Assembly: GCF_004216535.1 (NCBI RefSeq)
Contig: NZ_SGWX01000001.1
Span: 806,001 to 870,000, forward strand
DNA from: Xylanimonas ulmi
GTDB lineage: Bacteria > Actinomycetota > Actinomycetes > Actinomycetales > Cellulomonadaceae
Length of the DNA: 64,000 nt
Reading direction: 5' to 3'
The position numbers and the translations under genes were made by a program. The notes below the pieces were generated by a model. It ran no database searches, was not told the DNA's origin, and was given only the letters and a program-made list of their open reading frames with translations. Numbering within the stretch: the first letter of the stretch is position 1; every line of letters begins with the position of its first letter. Of this stretch, positions 35,792 through 47,700 are shown one piece after another.

Positions 35792-37903
35792 TCAGAAGAC
35801 GGTGATCGTGACGGTCGACCCCTTGGGGGCCGTGCCGGTCGTGTCCTGGAACCGGACCCGGTCGAGCAGACCGCCGAGATAGCGGGTGACCCGTACCTCG
35901 AACCCGGCGTCGCCCAACGCCCGCTGCGCCTCGGCCGTGGGCTTGCCGACGACGTCGGGGACCTCGACGATCGGCGGGCCGGAGGACGCTGTCAGCATGA
36001 CCGTGTCGAGGCGGTGGGCGGGCGCGCCACTCTCGGGCGACTGGCGGATGATGCGCCCGGCCGGCACGGTCTCAGAGGCCTCGTCGGGCGTGAACTCGAC
36101 ACGGAACCCGAGGTCCTCGAGCGCGGCTCGCGCGTCGTCCCGGTCGCGTCCGACCTGCTGGGTCACCGTCACCGGGGCGGGGCCGCCCGAGACGGTGAGG
36201 GTGACGACGGTGGTGTGCGGCACCTGCTCGGCGGGCTCGTGCGAGGCCGCGAGGACCTGGCCGGCGGGGACGTCGTCACTCCACTCCTGACGAGCCTCGC
36301 CGACGCCGAGCCCGGCGCTGCGCAGCGCCGCCTCGGCGTCGGACTGCGCGGCGCCCACCAGACCCTCCGGCACGGCCACCATGCGGATCCCGAGCGAGAC
36401 CACGAGGTCGACCGACCCGTCCTTGCGCACGCGCTCGCCCTCGCCGGGCTGGGTCGAGACGACCGAACCCTCCGGGACGGTGTCGTCGTGCTGCGTGGTC
36501 GTCGAGACCGCGAGGCCGTGCGAGGTGAGCACGGCCGTCGCGGCGTCGAGCGTGGCGTCGTCGAGCCCGCTCGGCACGGTCGTCCAGGCGCCCGGCCCGT
36601 CCTGGAACCACCACCAGGCGCCGTACCCGGATCCGCCGAGCACGATCGCGAGCGTGAGCGTCCAGCCCACGACACGCGGCCAGCGGCGCCGGCGCGCCGG
36701 TGCGTCCGGCGCCGTGACGGCCGGGGCTGTCGGGTGGCCCGCGGTGGCGACGCGGGTGGTCGGCTGCTCGACGAGGCGCTCGGTCGCGGCGCCGTCGCCC
36801 TCCTCGCCGGGGAACCAGGCGTCGACGCCCGCAGGCGTCGGGGCGGGCGGGGGGAGCGTGAGCGCTCCGGCGAGCGGGATCGCGTCGAGCGCGTCGGCCC
36901 CGCGCCCGTCGTCGGGCTCGGCGCCGTCCCCGGGCGCGTCTGACTCGTCGGACGCGGCCTCGTCCGGGCGGGTGAAGCCCTCCGGCGGCTCGGCACGTCG
37001 GGCGAGGGCGTCCGGCTGCGTCGCCTCGACCCGCACGCGCGCCGAGCGCAGCAGTTCGAGCGCCGTCGCGGCGTCCACGGGGCGGGCGCCGGGGTCACGG
37101 GCGGTGAAGACGGCCACGAGGTCGTCGACGTCGGCGGGCAGCCAGGGCGCGCGCTGGCTCGGCGGGGCGACGTCGTCGTGCACGTGCTGGAAGGCGACCT
37201 GGATGGGTGTGGCGCCGTCGTGGGGGAGCGTGCCCGTGAGCATCTCGTAGGCGAGGACGCCGACGGCGTAGACGTCGGTGCGCGCGTCGCACGCCCCGGT
37301 CGCGATCACCTCGGGCGCGAGGTAGGCGACCGTGCCGAGGATGGTGCCGGTGGTCGTGCTCGTGACCTCGGTGACGGCGCGCGCGAGCCCGAAGTCGGCC
37401 ACCTTGACGTGGCCCGCGGTGTCGGCGTGGTGGCCGTGCCCGGCCGTGATCAGGACGTTCTCCGGCTTGATGTCACGGTGGACCAGGCCCTTGGCGTGCG
37501 CGGCGGCGAGCGCCGCGAGCACCTGTTCGAGCAGGTCGAACGTGCGCGCCAGGGTCAGTGTGCCCTCCGCGCGCAGCTCGCGCCGCAGGTTGCTGCCCGG
37601 GACGTACTCCATCGTCAGGTAGCTGGTCTCGCCGTCGAGCCCCTGGTCATAGACGGCGACGACGCCCGGGTGCGTCAGGCGCGCGGCGGCGCGCGCCTCA
37701 CGGCGAAAGCGCGAGACGAACGCCGCGCCGTCGACGCCGTCGGCCAGGTGTGGGTGCATGACCTTGAGCGCGACGTCGCGGTCGAGGCGGCGGTCCACCG
37801 CGAGGTAGACGGTGGCCATGCCGCCGCGCGCGATGCGCGCACGGATCTCGTACCGTCCGCCGATCAGGCGGCCGATCAGGGGGTCGGTCGTCACGATGGC
37901 CAC
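35792..37903 (-). CDS. pknL: Serine/threonine protein kinase with PASTA repeats (PknL-type)
   Basis: A 703-aa transmembrane kinase. The kinase domain (about residues 18-280) has a glycine loop IARGGMATVYL, Lys in VALKVMHP, catalytic HRDIKPENVLI, and VADFGLARAVTEV. A Pro/Asp-rich juxtamembrane segment precedes one membrane helix (WTLTLAIVLGGSGYGAWWW, about 410-430). Four extracellular PASTA repeats follow, which sense peptidoglycan or lipid II fragments in this family. TAGAAT (37910-37915, minus strand) lies 6 nt before the GTG. Divergent is the Rv2175c-like gene, whose mycobacterial counterpart is a known PknL substrate. Confidence 0.94.
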   Translation of the reverse strand: MAIVTTDPLIGRLIGGRYEIRARIARGGMATVYLAVDRRLDRDVALKVMHPHLADGVDGAAFVSRFRREARAAARLTHPGVVAVYDQGLDGETSYLTMEYVPGSNLRRELRAEGTLTLARTFDLLEQVLAALAAAHAKGLVHRDIKPENVLITAGHGHHADTAGHVKVADFGLARAVTEVTSTTTGTILGTVAYLAPEVIATGACDARTDVYAVGVLAYEMLTGTLPHDGATPIQVAFQHVHDDVAPPSQRAPWLPADVDDLVAVFTARDPGARPVDAATALELLRSARVRVEATQPDALARRAEPPEGFTRPDEAASDESDAPGDGAEPDDGRGADALDAIPLAGALTLPPPAPTPAGVDAWFPGEEGDGAATERLVEQPTTRVATAGHPTAPAVTAPDAPARRRRWPRVVGWTLTLAIVLGGSGYGAWWWFQDGPGAWTTVPSGLDDATLDAATAVLTSHGLAVSTTTQHDDTVPEGSVVSTQPGEGERVRKDGSVDLVVSLGIRMVAVPEGLVGAAQSDAEAALRSAGLGVGEARQEWSDDVPAGQVLAASHEPAEQVPHTTVVTLTVSGGPAPVTVTQQVGRDRDDARAALEDLGFRVEFTPDEASETVPAGRIIRQSPESGAPAHRLDTVMLTASSGPPIVEVPDVVGKPTAEAQRALGDAGFEVRVTRYLGGLLDRVRFQDTTGTAPKGSTVTITVF

Positions 37904-37988
37904 TTCGCGATTCTACGGAGCGCGGGGCGTCGGAGCCCGGGATCGACGTTCGGCGCGCCCCACGCTCGCGCCGAACCGGGCATGCGGC

Positions 37989-38004
37989 GGCATAGGCTCT
38001 GCGC
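37989..38004 (+). promoter_or_regulatory. Leaderless promoter of the Rv2175c-like gene
   Basis: GGCATAGGCTCTGCGC abuts the GTG start; TAGGCT (37993-37998) is the -10, 6 nt from the start codon. The same 16 bp occur, inverted, in front of the prenyl synthase start at 39495-39510. Confidence 0.65.
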
Positions 38005-38373
38005 GTGAGCACCGACCTCGACGCCCTCATCCCGAGCTGGCTGACCCTTCCCGACCTCGCCGAGCGCCTCGGCGTCCAGTTCCCCCGGGTGCGCGCGCTG
38101 GTGCGCGACCGGGCTGTGGTCGGCGTCAAGCGCGGTGAGCGCGCCGCGTTCCAGGTTCCCGAGGCCTTCCTCGTGCCGGCCGAGGACGGTGGCGAGGAGG
38201 TCATCGCGACGCTGCGCGGCACCGTCGTGGTGCTCGGCGACCAAGGGCTGAGCGACGAGGAGATCCTCGAGTGGCTGTTCACGCCCGAGCCGTCGCTGCG
38301 TGTGGCGCCGGTCGAGGCGCTGCGCGCCGGGCGCCGGGCCGAGGTGCGCAGGGTGGCCCAGACCCTCGTGTGA
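38005..38373 (+). CDS. Rv2175c-like DNA-binding protein
   Basis: A 122-aa protein. An N-terminal winged-helix/MerR-like domain (IPSWLTLPDLAERLGVQFPRVRALVRDRAVVGVKRGERAAFQVP) is followed by a C-terminal helical part (LSDEEILEWLFTPEPSLRVAPVEALRAGRRAEVRRVAQTLV). M. tuberculosis Rv2175c binds DNA and loses binding when PknL phosphorylates its N-terminal threonine. Here Thr3 (MSTDLDALIP) could be the equivalent site, an inference. It is divergent from the pknL-type gene with 101 bp between starts. Confidence 0.88.
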   Translation: MSTDLDALIPSWLTLPDLAERLGVQFPRVRALVRDRAVVGVKRGERAAFQVPEAFLVPAEDGGEEVIATLRGTVVVLGDQGLSDEEILEWLFTPEPSLRVAPVEALRAGRRAEVRRVAQTLV

Positions 38374-38393
38374 GGTGTCGGCCGCCGCCGGGC

Positions 38394-39494
38394 TCAGGCT
38401 GCGCGGTCGACGGCCGCGAGCGCGAGCTCGCGCAGCACACCCCGGCCGGGCTCCGTGAGCCCGGCCGCCGCGTCCAGTCCCGAGGTCGCGGTCTGGGCCA
38501 GGTCGTCGATGAGCCGCTCCACGCTGGCCAGCGCCCCCGAGTCGACGACGGCGTCACGCAGCGCGGCGACGTCGTCGTCGGTCAGCAGCGGGTCGCCGAG
38601 GCGTTGGGCCACGAGCGCGCGCTGGGCGGCGTCGCCGCCCGCCATGGTCCGTGCGACGAGCACCGTGCGCTTGCCCTCACGCAGATCGTCACCGGCCGGC
38701 TTGCCGGTGACGTCGGGGTCGCCGAAGACGCCGAGCACGTCGTCACGCAGTTGGAACGCCTCCCCGAGCGGCAGGCCGACGGCGTCGACCGCGGCGACCT
38801 GGGCGGCGTCGGCGCCCGCGATCAGCGCGCCGATCACGAGCGGCTCGCGCACCGAGTAGCTCGCGGACTTCGCGCGCAGCACCGCACGCGCGCGGCCCTC
38901 GTCGGCGGCGGGGTCGTGGCCCCAGGGCTCGGCCTGGACCAGCACGTCGAGGTACTGGCCGACGATGACCTCGCTCTGCATCGCGTCGAACGCCGCGCGG
39001 ACCGCGGCCGCCCGCTGCGGCGGCAGCGGGGCGAGCGCCTCGGCGATCTCGCGCTGAGCGGCGATGAGGCACAGGTCACCGAGCAGGATGGCCGCGGACT
39101 GCCCGAACCGGCCCGAGTCGCCCGCCCAGCCGGCCGCCGCATGCCGGGCCTCGAACGCACGGTGCGCCGTCGGAAGCCCGCGGCGGGTGTCGGAGGCGTC
39201 CATGACGTCGTCGTGCAGCAGCGCCGCAGCCTGGAACAGCTCGAGCGCCGCGCCCGTGCGCACCGCCGCCTCACGCTCGGGGCCCGAGGGCCCGCCGCCG
39301 TGCGCCCGGAAGGACCAGTAGGCGAACGCCGCCCGCAGGCGCTTGCCGCCGCCCAGCAGCGCCGCGGCCTGCGCCGTGAGCGCGGTCGCCTCCGGGCAGA
39401 TCGTCGCGACCTGCCCGGTGAGCGACTCCAGGTGCCGTGTCACCGCCGCGTCCACGTCGGCGCGAAGGTTCTCGAGGTCGACGAGGTCAGGCAT
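38394..39494 (-). CDS. idsA: Polyprenyl diphosphate synthase (IdsA-like)
   Basis: Trans-isoprenyl diphosphate synthase, 366 aa, elongating allylic diphosphates with isopentenyl diphosphate. The first Asp-rich motif is LLHDDVMDASDTRRG and the second is QLRDDVLGVFGDPDVTGKPAGDD. GGGKRLRAAF is the substrate-binding Lys/Arg region. Product length (geranylgeranyl or longer) cannot be read directly. The position near pknL and Rv2175c matches idsA2 (Rv2173). TAGGCT (39501-39506, minus strand) lies 6 nt from the ATG. It may supply quinone, carotenoid or undecaprenyl precursors. Confidence 0.92.
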   Translation of the reverse strand: MPDLVDLENLRADVDAAVTRHLESLTGQVATICPEATALTAQAAALLGGGKRLRAAFAYWSFRAHGGGPSGPEREAAVRTGAALELFQAAALLHDDVMDASDTRRGLPTAHRAFEARHAAAGWAGDSGRFGQSAAILLGDLCLIAAQREIAEALAPLPPQRAAAVRAAFDAMQSEVIVGQYLDVLVQAEPWGHDPAADEGRARAVLRAKSASYSVREPLVIGALIAGADAAQVAAVDAVGLPLGEAFQLRDDVLGVFGDPDVTGKPAGDDLREGKRTVLVARTMAGGDAAQRALVAQRLGDPLLTDDDVAALRDAVVDSGALASVERLIDDLAQTATSGLDAAAGLTEPGRGVLRELALAAVDRAA

Positions 39495-39510
39495 GCGCAG
39501 AGCCTATGCC
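39495..39510 (-). promoter_or_regulatory. Leaderless promoter of idsA
   Basis: The minus strand reads GGCATAGGCTCTGCGC directly before the ATG, identical over 16 nt to the promoter of the convergent Rv2175c-like gene. Confidence 0.65.
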
Positions 39511-39540
39511 AGCGCGTCGGGCCGGGGCCCAGGGCGTGAC

Positions 39541-40080
39541 TCAGTCGGGCGGTGTCGCCACCGTGCCGCTGACGGACACGAGCCGGCTGTCGCCGTCGTC
39601 GAGCACCCCGATCAGCAGCGTCTCGATGAGGGGGCCCTCCGGCCGCTCGCTGCGGCGGGTCCACGCCGTCTGAGCGGTGAGGCCCGAGAGCGCCTGGGGC
39701 TGCGTCGGGGCGAATCCCGCGGCGGCGAGCGGGCCGCCGAGTTGCGCGAGGACGTCGTCACTCGACGCGGGCGTGGAGAGGTTGAGGGAGATGCGCGTCA
39801 GCCCTCCGTCGAGCGGCTGCGCCGAGCTGGCGATGACGGTCGCACCCTCGGGCGCCTCGACGAGCGAGCGCGGGAAGCCGTCGGCGTAGTCCCCGACGGT
39901 GGAGGACGCGTCGAAGGTGGGCAGCGCGGTGACAGCGGCGGGTGCGGTGGGCTGCTGCGAGGGCAGACCCCCGTATGGGGCGGTGTCGAGGCGGCCGGAG
40001 GGCGCCGCGGTGCAGCCGCACACGAGGCCGGCCGTGACCAGCGCCGTGACGCCGGCGGTCACGGGCGAGCGGAGGTTCAC
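39541..40080 (-). CDS. Putative lipoprotein of unknown function
   Basis: A 179-aa protein with an N-terminal lipoprotein signal (MNLRSPVTAGVTALVTAG, then LVCGC with the lipidated Cys). The mature part is Pro/Thr/Ala-rich, then a domain with ASSTVGDYADGFPRSLVEAPEGATV and a C-terminal stretch IETLLIGVLDDGDSRLVSVSGTV, predicted extracytoplasmic. No family is recognised. The GTG at 40080 has TACGGT (40087-40092, minus strand) 6 nt upstream. The much longer frame running to 42057 is shadow of DUF4192 and UspA genes. Confidence 0.78.
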   Translation of the reverse strand: MNLRSPVTAGVTALVTAGLVCGCTAAPSGRLDTAPYGGLPSQQPTAPAAVTALPTFDASSTVGDYADGFPRSLVEAPEGATVIASSAQPLDGGLTRISLNLSTPASSDDVLAQLGGPLAAAGFAPTQPQALSGLTAQTAWTRRSERPEGPLIETLLIGVLDDGDSRLVSVSGTVATPPD

Positions 40081-40287
40081 GCGCCTACCGTAGTGCGCGC
40101 GGGCCGGCCACCCTCCGCCCACCCTGGGCCCGCGCCGCACGGCGCCGTCGTCGGCCAGCCTCGCCGCCGGTCGCGCGACCGCCGCGCAACCGCGCGAGCT
40201 GGTCCCCAGGCCCGCGCCGACGACCGGGGCCCACAGGCGCCGACGGGCGTGCGCGCGCCGCCGCGCCCGAAGGGCTGGGATCGGCCC

Positions 40288-41457
40288 ATGACACCGACGA
40301 CGACGCCGAAAGCCCCCACCGTGCGGGTGCGCGACACGCGCGACCTGCTGTCCATCGTGCCGTTCGCGCTCGGCTACCGGCCCGCCGAGTGCCTGGTGGT
40401 CGTGTGCGTGCGCCGAGCCGGCGGCCTCGGCCTGGTGGCGCGCGCCGACCTGGCCGACCTGCGCCGGCCCGGGGAGCGCAGCCACGTGGCCGAGCTGGTC
40501 GCGACCCGCGCCGGACAGGACGCGACCGCGGCCGCCTACGTCATCGTCTACACCGCCGCGGACACGAGTCCTGGCACTCCGGCGCGCACCGCCGCGGACG
40601 CGTTCGCGGCCGCGCTCGACGCCGTCGTGCCCGAGCGGGAGTCGTGGGTGGTCGGCCGGCGGCGGTATTGGTCCCTCGACTGCGCCGACCCTGAGTGCTG
40701 TCCGCCTGACGGGTTCCCGCTCGACGCCCTCGAGTCGACCGAGCCCGGGGCACAGCTCGTGCTCGCGGGCCGCGCTCCCGCGCGCTCGCGCGACGAGCTG
40801 TACCGCGTCTCGCGCGCCGACGAGGCGCGCCGTGGTCTGGCGGGCCGCGCGGCGTCCCGGTGGGCTCGTGCGCGCGAGCGCGACGCGGCGCCCGAGGCGC
40901 TGACCTCGTGGCGCGCGCAGTCGTTCGACGCGTGGCGGCTGGCCGCGGAGCGTGCCGCGGGCGGTGGCGAGATTCCCGCCGCGCTGCTCGGGCGCCTCGC
41001 GGTGGCGCTCGAAGACAGGACCGTGCGCGACGCCGTCCTGCTCTGGCTCGTGCCCGGCCGCGCGGACCTCGCCGCCGCCGTGGCCGCCGGAGGCGAGGGC
41101 GACTGCGCGACCGACGCCGCGACGGGCGAGGCGATCGCGGCCGTCGTCGACCCGGCGTGCGCGTGCCTGCCCGACGAGGAGTGGGTGGCGGCGGCGACGG
41201 CGGCGCTCGAAGCGGTCGTCGCGCACGCCGCCCGACGCCGGACGGTCGCGCCGCTGACGCTCCTGGCCTTCATCGCCTGGTGGACCGGCGAGGGCTCGCG
41301 TGCCAACTACCGTCTCGCCGAGGCGCTCGCCGTCGACCCCGGGTACCGGCTGGCGCGGCTGCTCGACGCCGCGCTGGAGGCGGCGTTGGCGCCCGGATGG
41401 GTGAACGCGCGCTGCGACGCGACGTCTGCGCGAGGCGGGGGCCCCGACCTCCGGTAG
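40288..41457 (+). CDS. DUF4192 domain protein
   Basis: A 389-aa actinobacterial protein. The N-terminal signature VRDTRDLLSIVPFALGYRPAECLVVVCVRRAGGLGLVARAD identifies DUF4192. The C-terminal helical part contains LTLLAFIAWWTGEGSRANYRLAEALAVDPGYRLARLL, also typical. No function is known. The ATG at 40288 gives the family-like start; the frame extends upstream to 39343 without support. Its stop codon TAG is part of the putative -10 of the following uspA-like gene. Confidence 0.9.
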   Translation: MTPTTTPKAPTVRVRDTRDLLSIVPFALGYRPAECLVVVCVRRAGGLGLVARADLADLRRPGERSHVAELVATRAGQDATAAAYVIVYTAADTSPGTPARTAADAFAAALDAVVPERESWVVGRRRYWSLDCADPECCPPDGFPLDALESTEPGAQLVLAGRAPARSRDELYRVSRADEARRGLAGRAASRWARARERDAAPEALTSWRAQSFDAWRLAAERAAGGGEIPAALLGRLAVALEDRTVRDAVLLWLVPGRADLAAAVAAGGEGDCATDAATGEAIAAVVDPACACLPDEEWVAAATAALEAVVAHAARRRTVAPLTLLAFIAWWTGEGSRANYRLAEALAVDPGYRLARLLDAALEAALAPGWVNARCDATSARGGGPDLR

Positions 41458-41460
41458 CGT
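41455..41460 (+). promoter_or_regulatory. -10 element of the UspA gene overlapping the DUF4192 stop
   Basis: TAGCGT starts with the TAG stop codon of DUF4192 and ends 7 nt before the ATG at 41468, the same layout as other leaderless starts in the window. Confidence 0.55.
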
Positions 41461-41467
41461 GCGGCAC

Positions 41468-41833
41468 ATGACGGTCGTGGTGAGCCACCTGAACAACCCC
41501 GAGGGCCGCCAAGCCCTGTCGACGGCGGTGGCGGAGGCGCGCTCGCGTGCCACGCGCCTTCTCGTCGTCGCGCCGTCGACGGCCGCGGCCGAGGGACCCG
41601 ACAGCCTCGCGGAGCTGGGGGCCCGGCTCGACCAGTTCGGCGTCGAGCACGATGTGGTGACCTCGGAGGGCGATCTGGCGGAGGCGCTGGTCACCGCGGC
41701 GGCGCGGGCCCGCGCCGAGTTGATCGTCATCGGCCTGCGTCGGCGCAGCCCGGTCGGCAAGCTCATCCTGGGCTCGGGCGCGCAGCGCATCCTGCTCGAC
41801 GCCCCGTGCCCCGTGCTCGCCGTCAAGTCCTGA
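41468..41833 (+). CDS. Universal stress protein (UspA family)
   Basis: A single-domain 121-aa UspA protein (MTVVVSHLNNPEGRQALSTAVAEARSRATRLLVVAPS). The ATP-binding-type C-terminal motif is partly kept: IVIGLRRRSPVGKLILGSGAQRILLDAPCPVLAVK, matching the G-2x-G-9x-G-S/T pattern loosely. Members respond to stress or growth arrest. The ATG at 41468 is chosen over the GTG at 41459 because TAGCGT lies 7 nt before it. Confidence 0.88.
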   Translation: MTVVVSHLNNPEGRQALSTAVAEARSRATRLLVVAPSTAAAEGPDSLAELGARLDQFGVEHDVVTSEGDLAEALVTAAARARAELIVIGLRRRSPVGKLILGSGAQRILLDAPCPVLAVKS

Positions 41834-42102
41834 GCCGGATCGCCTCTCGGCGCCCGTGCGGGAGGGCCCCGGGAATCATTTCGCGCGCCGCGCCGTTGTG
41901 CCTCAAATCCCCACCGCAGCGCCCTCACCGGGTGACTTCGCGGCGCGTTGTGCACTGCGTGCGTGGTCGAGCGTAGGTGTGGCGGGGTGTCGAAGGTACA
42001 ATATCCGTGTCCGCCGGAGCATCGACGGTCCGAGCACGGCCCTCGGGCCACACGCACTCACCCAGGCGGAACACCGCCCCTCGAATGCCGAAAGGTCGGT
42101 TT
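41834..42102 (+). promoter_or_regulatory. Promoter and leader of the principal sigma factor gene
   Basis: 269 bp without a gene. TACAAT at 41997-42002 is the best -10 hexamer and would give a leader of roughly 95 nt. No good -35 (TTGACA) lies 17 bp upstream. GAAAGG (42090-42095) is the ribosome-binding site for the GTG at 42103. Confidence 0.45.
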
Positions 42103-43731
<1,629 letters not shown>

Positions 43732-43747
43732 CCCGCGGCTCACGCCG

Positions 43748-43783
43748 ACGAAGGCCTGTGCCCCCAGGGGCGCAGGCCTTCGT
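43748..43783. terminator. Terminator after sigA
   Basis: ACGAAGGCCTG (43748-43758) with CAGGCCTTCGT (43773-43783), and an inner CCCC/GGGG, form a long hairpin between the convergent sigA and oxidoreductase genes. It is probably bidirectional. Confidence 0.85.
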
Positions 43784-43788
43784 GCGTG

Positions 43789-45036
43789 TCACGCGCGGCC
43801 GGGCACGGGCTCCCACGGCGCGTCGAGGACGCCGTCGGGGTCGAACTTCTGGCGCAGCTCGGTGAGCCGAGCCAACGCCGGAGCGCTCCAGGCGGCGCGC
43901 AGCGCCTGAGCGGAGCGCGCGTCGCGCGGGTCGCCCAGGTCACGGGCGGCCCCACCCGTCGTCCACGGGGACAGGGCGTCGATCAGCGCGTCGGCTCCCG
44001 CCTGCTCGACGGCGCTCGCGCGCAGGCTGAAGGCCGCGTCCCGCCCGGGGACGCACCCGGGGATGGGTGCCTGCCGGCCGAGCGCGCCGCCCTGGAGCCG
44101 CAGGCGCGCCGTCGTGCCCTGCGCCGCGGCGTCCATCGCGGCGACGACGCCGTCGAGGACGGCGTCGGGCATCGAGGCCAGGAGTGCGCCGCGCGCGGGA
44201 CCGCGCTCAGGCGCAAGCTCGCGCAGGAGTCGGTGCGCGCGGTCGGCCGGGAGGTCCGCCAGCGTGCTGCGCCCGGGCGCGGGAACGGTCTCGCGCAGCT
44301 CGGCGATCAGCGCCCGCCCCTCGGCGGGGTCTCCGGCGTGGGCGAACCGCACGGCGAGCGCCAACCCCTCGCCGCCCACGGCCGTGAGCGCCACACCCGT
44401 CGACATCGACTCGGGCAGTCCGTCGAGCCACGCGCCCCAGCGGCTCAGGACGGTCGCGACGCGCGACGCCGGCCCCGGGCCGTACCACCAGGCGCCCGCG
44501 TACAGCGTCGTGAGTGGGACGAGGCCGAGGGACATACCGATCGGCACGCCGAGGCCTTCGACGCCCCCACGCAGCGCGCAGAACAGCTCCTGGTCCGTCT
44601 CCGGGCTCACGGTGCGGCAGTCGCCGTCGGGCGTGACGAGGTCGACCGAGAGCACGTGGTCGCACGCGAGTCCGAACGTCCGCGCGAGCGGGCCGACCGC
44701 CCCGGCCAGGGTGTCGGCGACCGTGGGGCGCGCCAGGTCCTCGCCCGCGAGCACCGCGAGCCGGTGGGGGGCGATGGAGGCGATGAGCCGCTCCCACGTG
44801 ACGCCCGCGCCGACCTCGACGGACTGGCGGCTGGGGGTCAGCGTGGTCGTGTCGAACGCGGTCAGGTCCAGCACGTCGGCGCCGGGCCGCGCCGCCGCCG
44901 TCGTCACGCGCCGTCCGGCGGCGGCCGCGGCGCGCAGCGCACGCGTGACGTCGTCGGGCGTCGCGACCCGCAGTCGCGTCGAGCCGCCGGTGGCGGCGCG
45001 GGGGCTCGGGCCCTCGGTGGGCTCGAGTGAGGACAT
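43789..45036 (-). CDS. FAD-binding (PCMH/VAO-type) oxidoreductase-like protein
   Basis: A 415-aa protein with the layout of an FAD-linked oxidase. The FAD-domain segment (SVEVGAGVTWERLIASIAP...HVLSVDLVTPDGDCRTVSPETDQELFCALRGG) and the BBE-like C-terminus (LRQKFDPDGVLDAPW) are recognisable. The usual N-terminal pyrophosphate loop with a glycine-rich run and flavinylated His is replaced by TTAAARPGADVLDLTAF. FAD binding may therefore be altered or lost. No substrate can be named. GGAGGTGAG lies about 3 nt before the ATG. It sits between sigA and parE and is transcribed against both. Confidence 0.75.
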   Translation of the reverse strand: MSSLEPTEGPSPRAATGGSTRLRVATPDDVTRALRAAAAAGRRVTTAAARPGADVLDLTAFDTTTLTPSRQSVEVGAGVTWERLIASIAPHRLAVLAGEDLARPTVADTLAGAVGPLARTFGLACDHVLSVDLVTPDGDCRTVSPETDQELFCALRGGVEGLGVPIGMSLGLVPLTTLYAGAWWYGPGPASRVATVLSRWGAWLDGLPESMSTGVALTAVGGEGLALAVRFAHAGDPAEGRALIAELRETVPAPGRSTLADLPADRAHRLLRELAPERGPARGALLASMPDAVLDGVVAAMDAAAQGTTARLRLQGGALGRQAPIPGCVPGRDAAFSLRASAVEQAGADALIDALSPWTTGGAARDLGDPRDARSAQALRAAWSAPALARLTELRQKFDPDGVLDAPWEPVPGRA

Positions 45037-45048
45037 CTGCTCACCTCC

Positions 45049-45070
45049 GAGTACTGATCGTGTCGTACTC
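45049..45070. promoter_or_regulatory. GAGTAC-N10-GTACTC inverted repeat
   Basis: A perfect 6-bp inverted repeat (45049-45054 and 45065-45070) just upstream of the oxidoreductase gene, overlapping its probable promoter; a candidate operator. Confidence 0.35.
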
Positions 45071-45115
45071 AGGAGACAGAGAGTCGAGCGCGGCCGATTC
45101 GTGACACCGATACGG

Positions 45116-45154
45116 CACTGGAGGCCCGCACCCCGAGGGTGCGGGCCTCCAGTG
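45116..45154 (-). terminator. Terminator after the small zinc-ribbon gene
   Basis: A perfect 17-bp stem (CACTGGAGGCCCGCACC, 45116-45132, with 45138-45154) and 5-nt loop, 16 bp beyond the minus-strand stop at 45170. Confidence 0.88.
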
Positions 45155-45169
45155 TGAGGCGGGGACGTG

Positions 45170-45376
45170 TCAGTGGGCGCCGTGCTCGGCCAGCAGCCGA
45201 TCGGTCTCGTCCTGGATGTAGGTCGCGATGTCCGCGTAGGCCGGCGCGTGCTCGCGTGAGTGGTGCCCGCAGAACAGCAGCTCGCCCACGGGCAGGACCA
45301 CGCGGACGTACGCCTGAGCTCCGCAGCGGTCGCAGCGGTCGGCGGCGGTGAGCGGTTCGGTCGTCAAAGTGGTCAC
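45170..45376 (-). CDS. Small DUF7455-like zinc-ribbon protein
   Basis: A 68-aa protein (MTTLTTEPLTAADRCDRCGAQAYVRV...LLFCGHHSREH). The CDRCG and CGHH pairs form a likely zinc-ribbon (two Cys plus Cys/His). This is a conserved small actinobacterial protein often found near sigA and gyrB/parE genes. The GTG at 45376 is preferred; a TTG at 45388 would add four residues. TTGGAT lies 6 nt upstream. The function is unknown. Confidence 0.8.
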   Translation of the reverse strand: MTTLTTEPLTAADRCDRCGAQAYVRVVLPVGELLFCGHHSREHAPAYADIATYIQDETDRLLAEHGAH

Positions 45377-45528
45377 AGGGGAATCCAACCATCTGCGCGC
45401 TGAGGCATTCCACGCGAGGGGGCCAGGTTCGCCAGGGGCGTAGCACGATGAGCACGCGCGCGCGTCGCGGTGGCGCGAGACGGGGTGGCGGACCGGCCGT
45501 GTCGGAGGCGTCGTCTACCCTGCAAGGC

Positions 45529-47661
<2,133 letters not shown>

Positions 47662-47700
47662 CGGCGCGCGCCCGCGGCGCGGTGGCCCGTCAGGGGCTCG

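Noticed and set aside
39541-42057. An 838-codon minus-strand frame
   Set aside because: Only its last 179 codons (lipoprotein) have coding character; the rest is antisense to DUF4192 and UspA genes.
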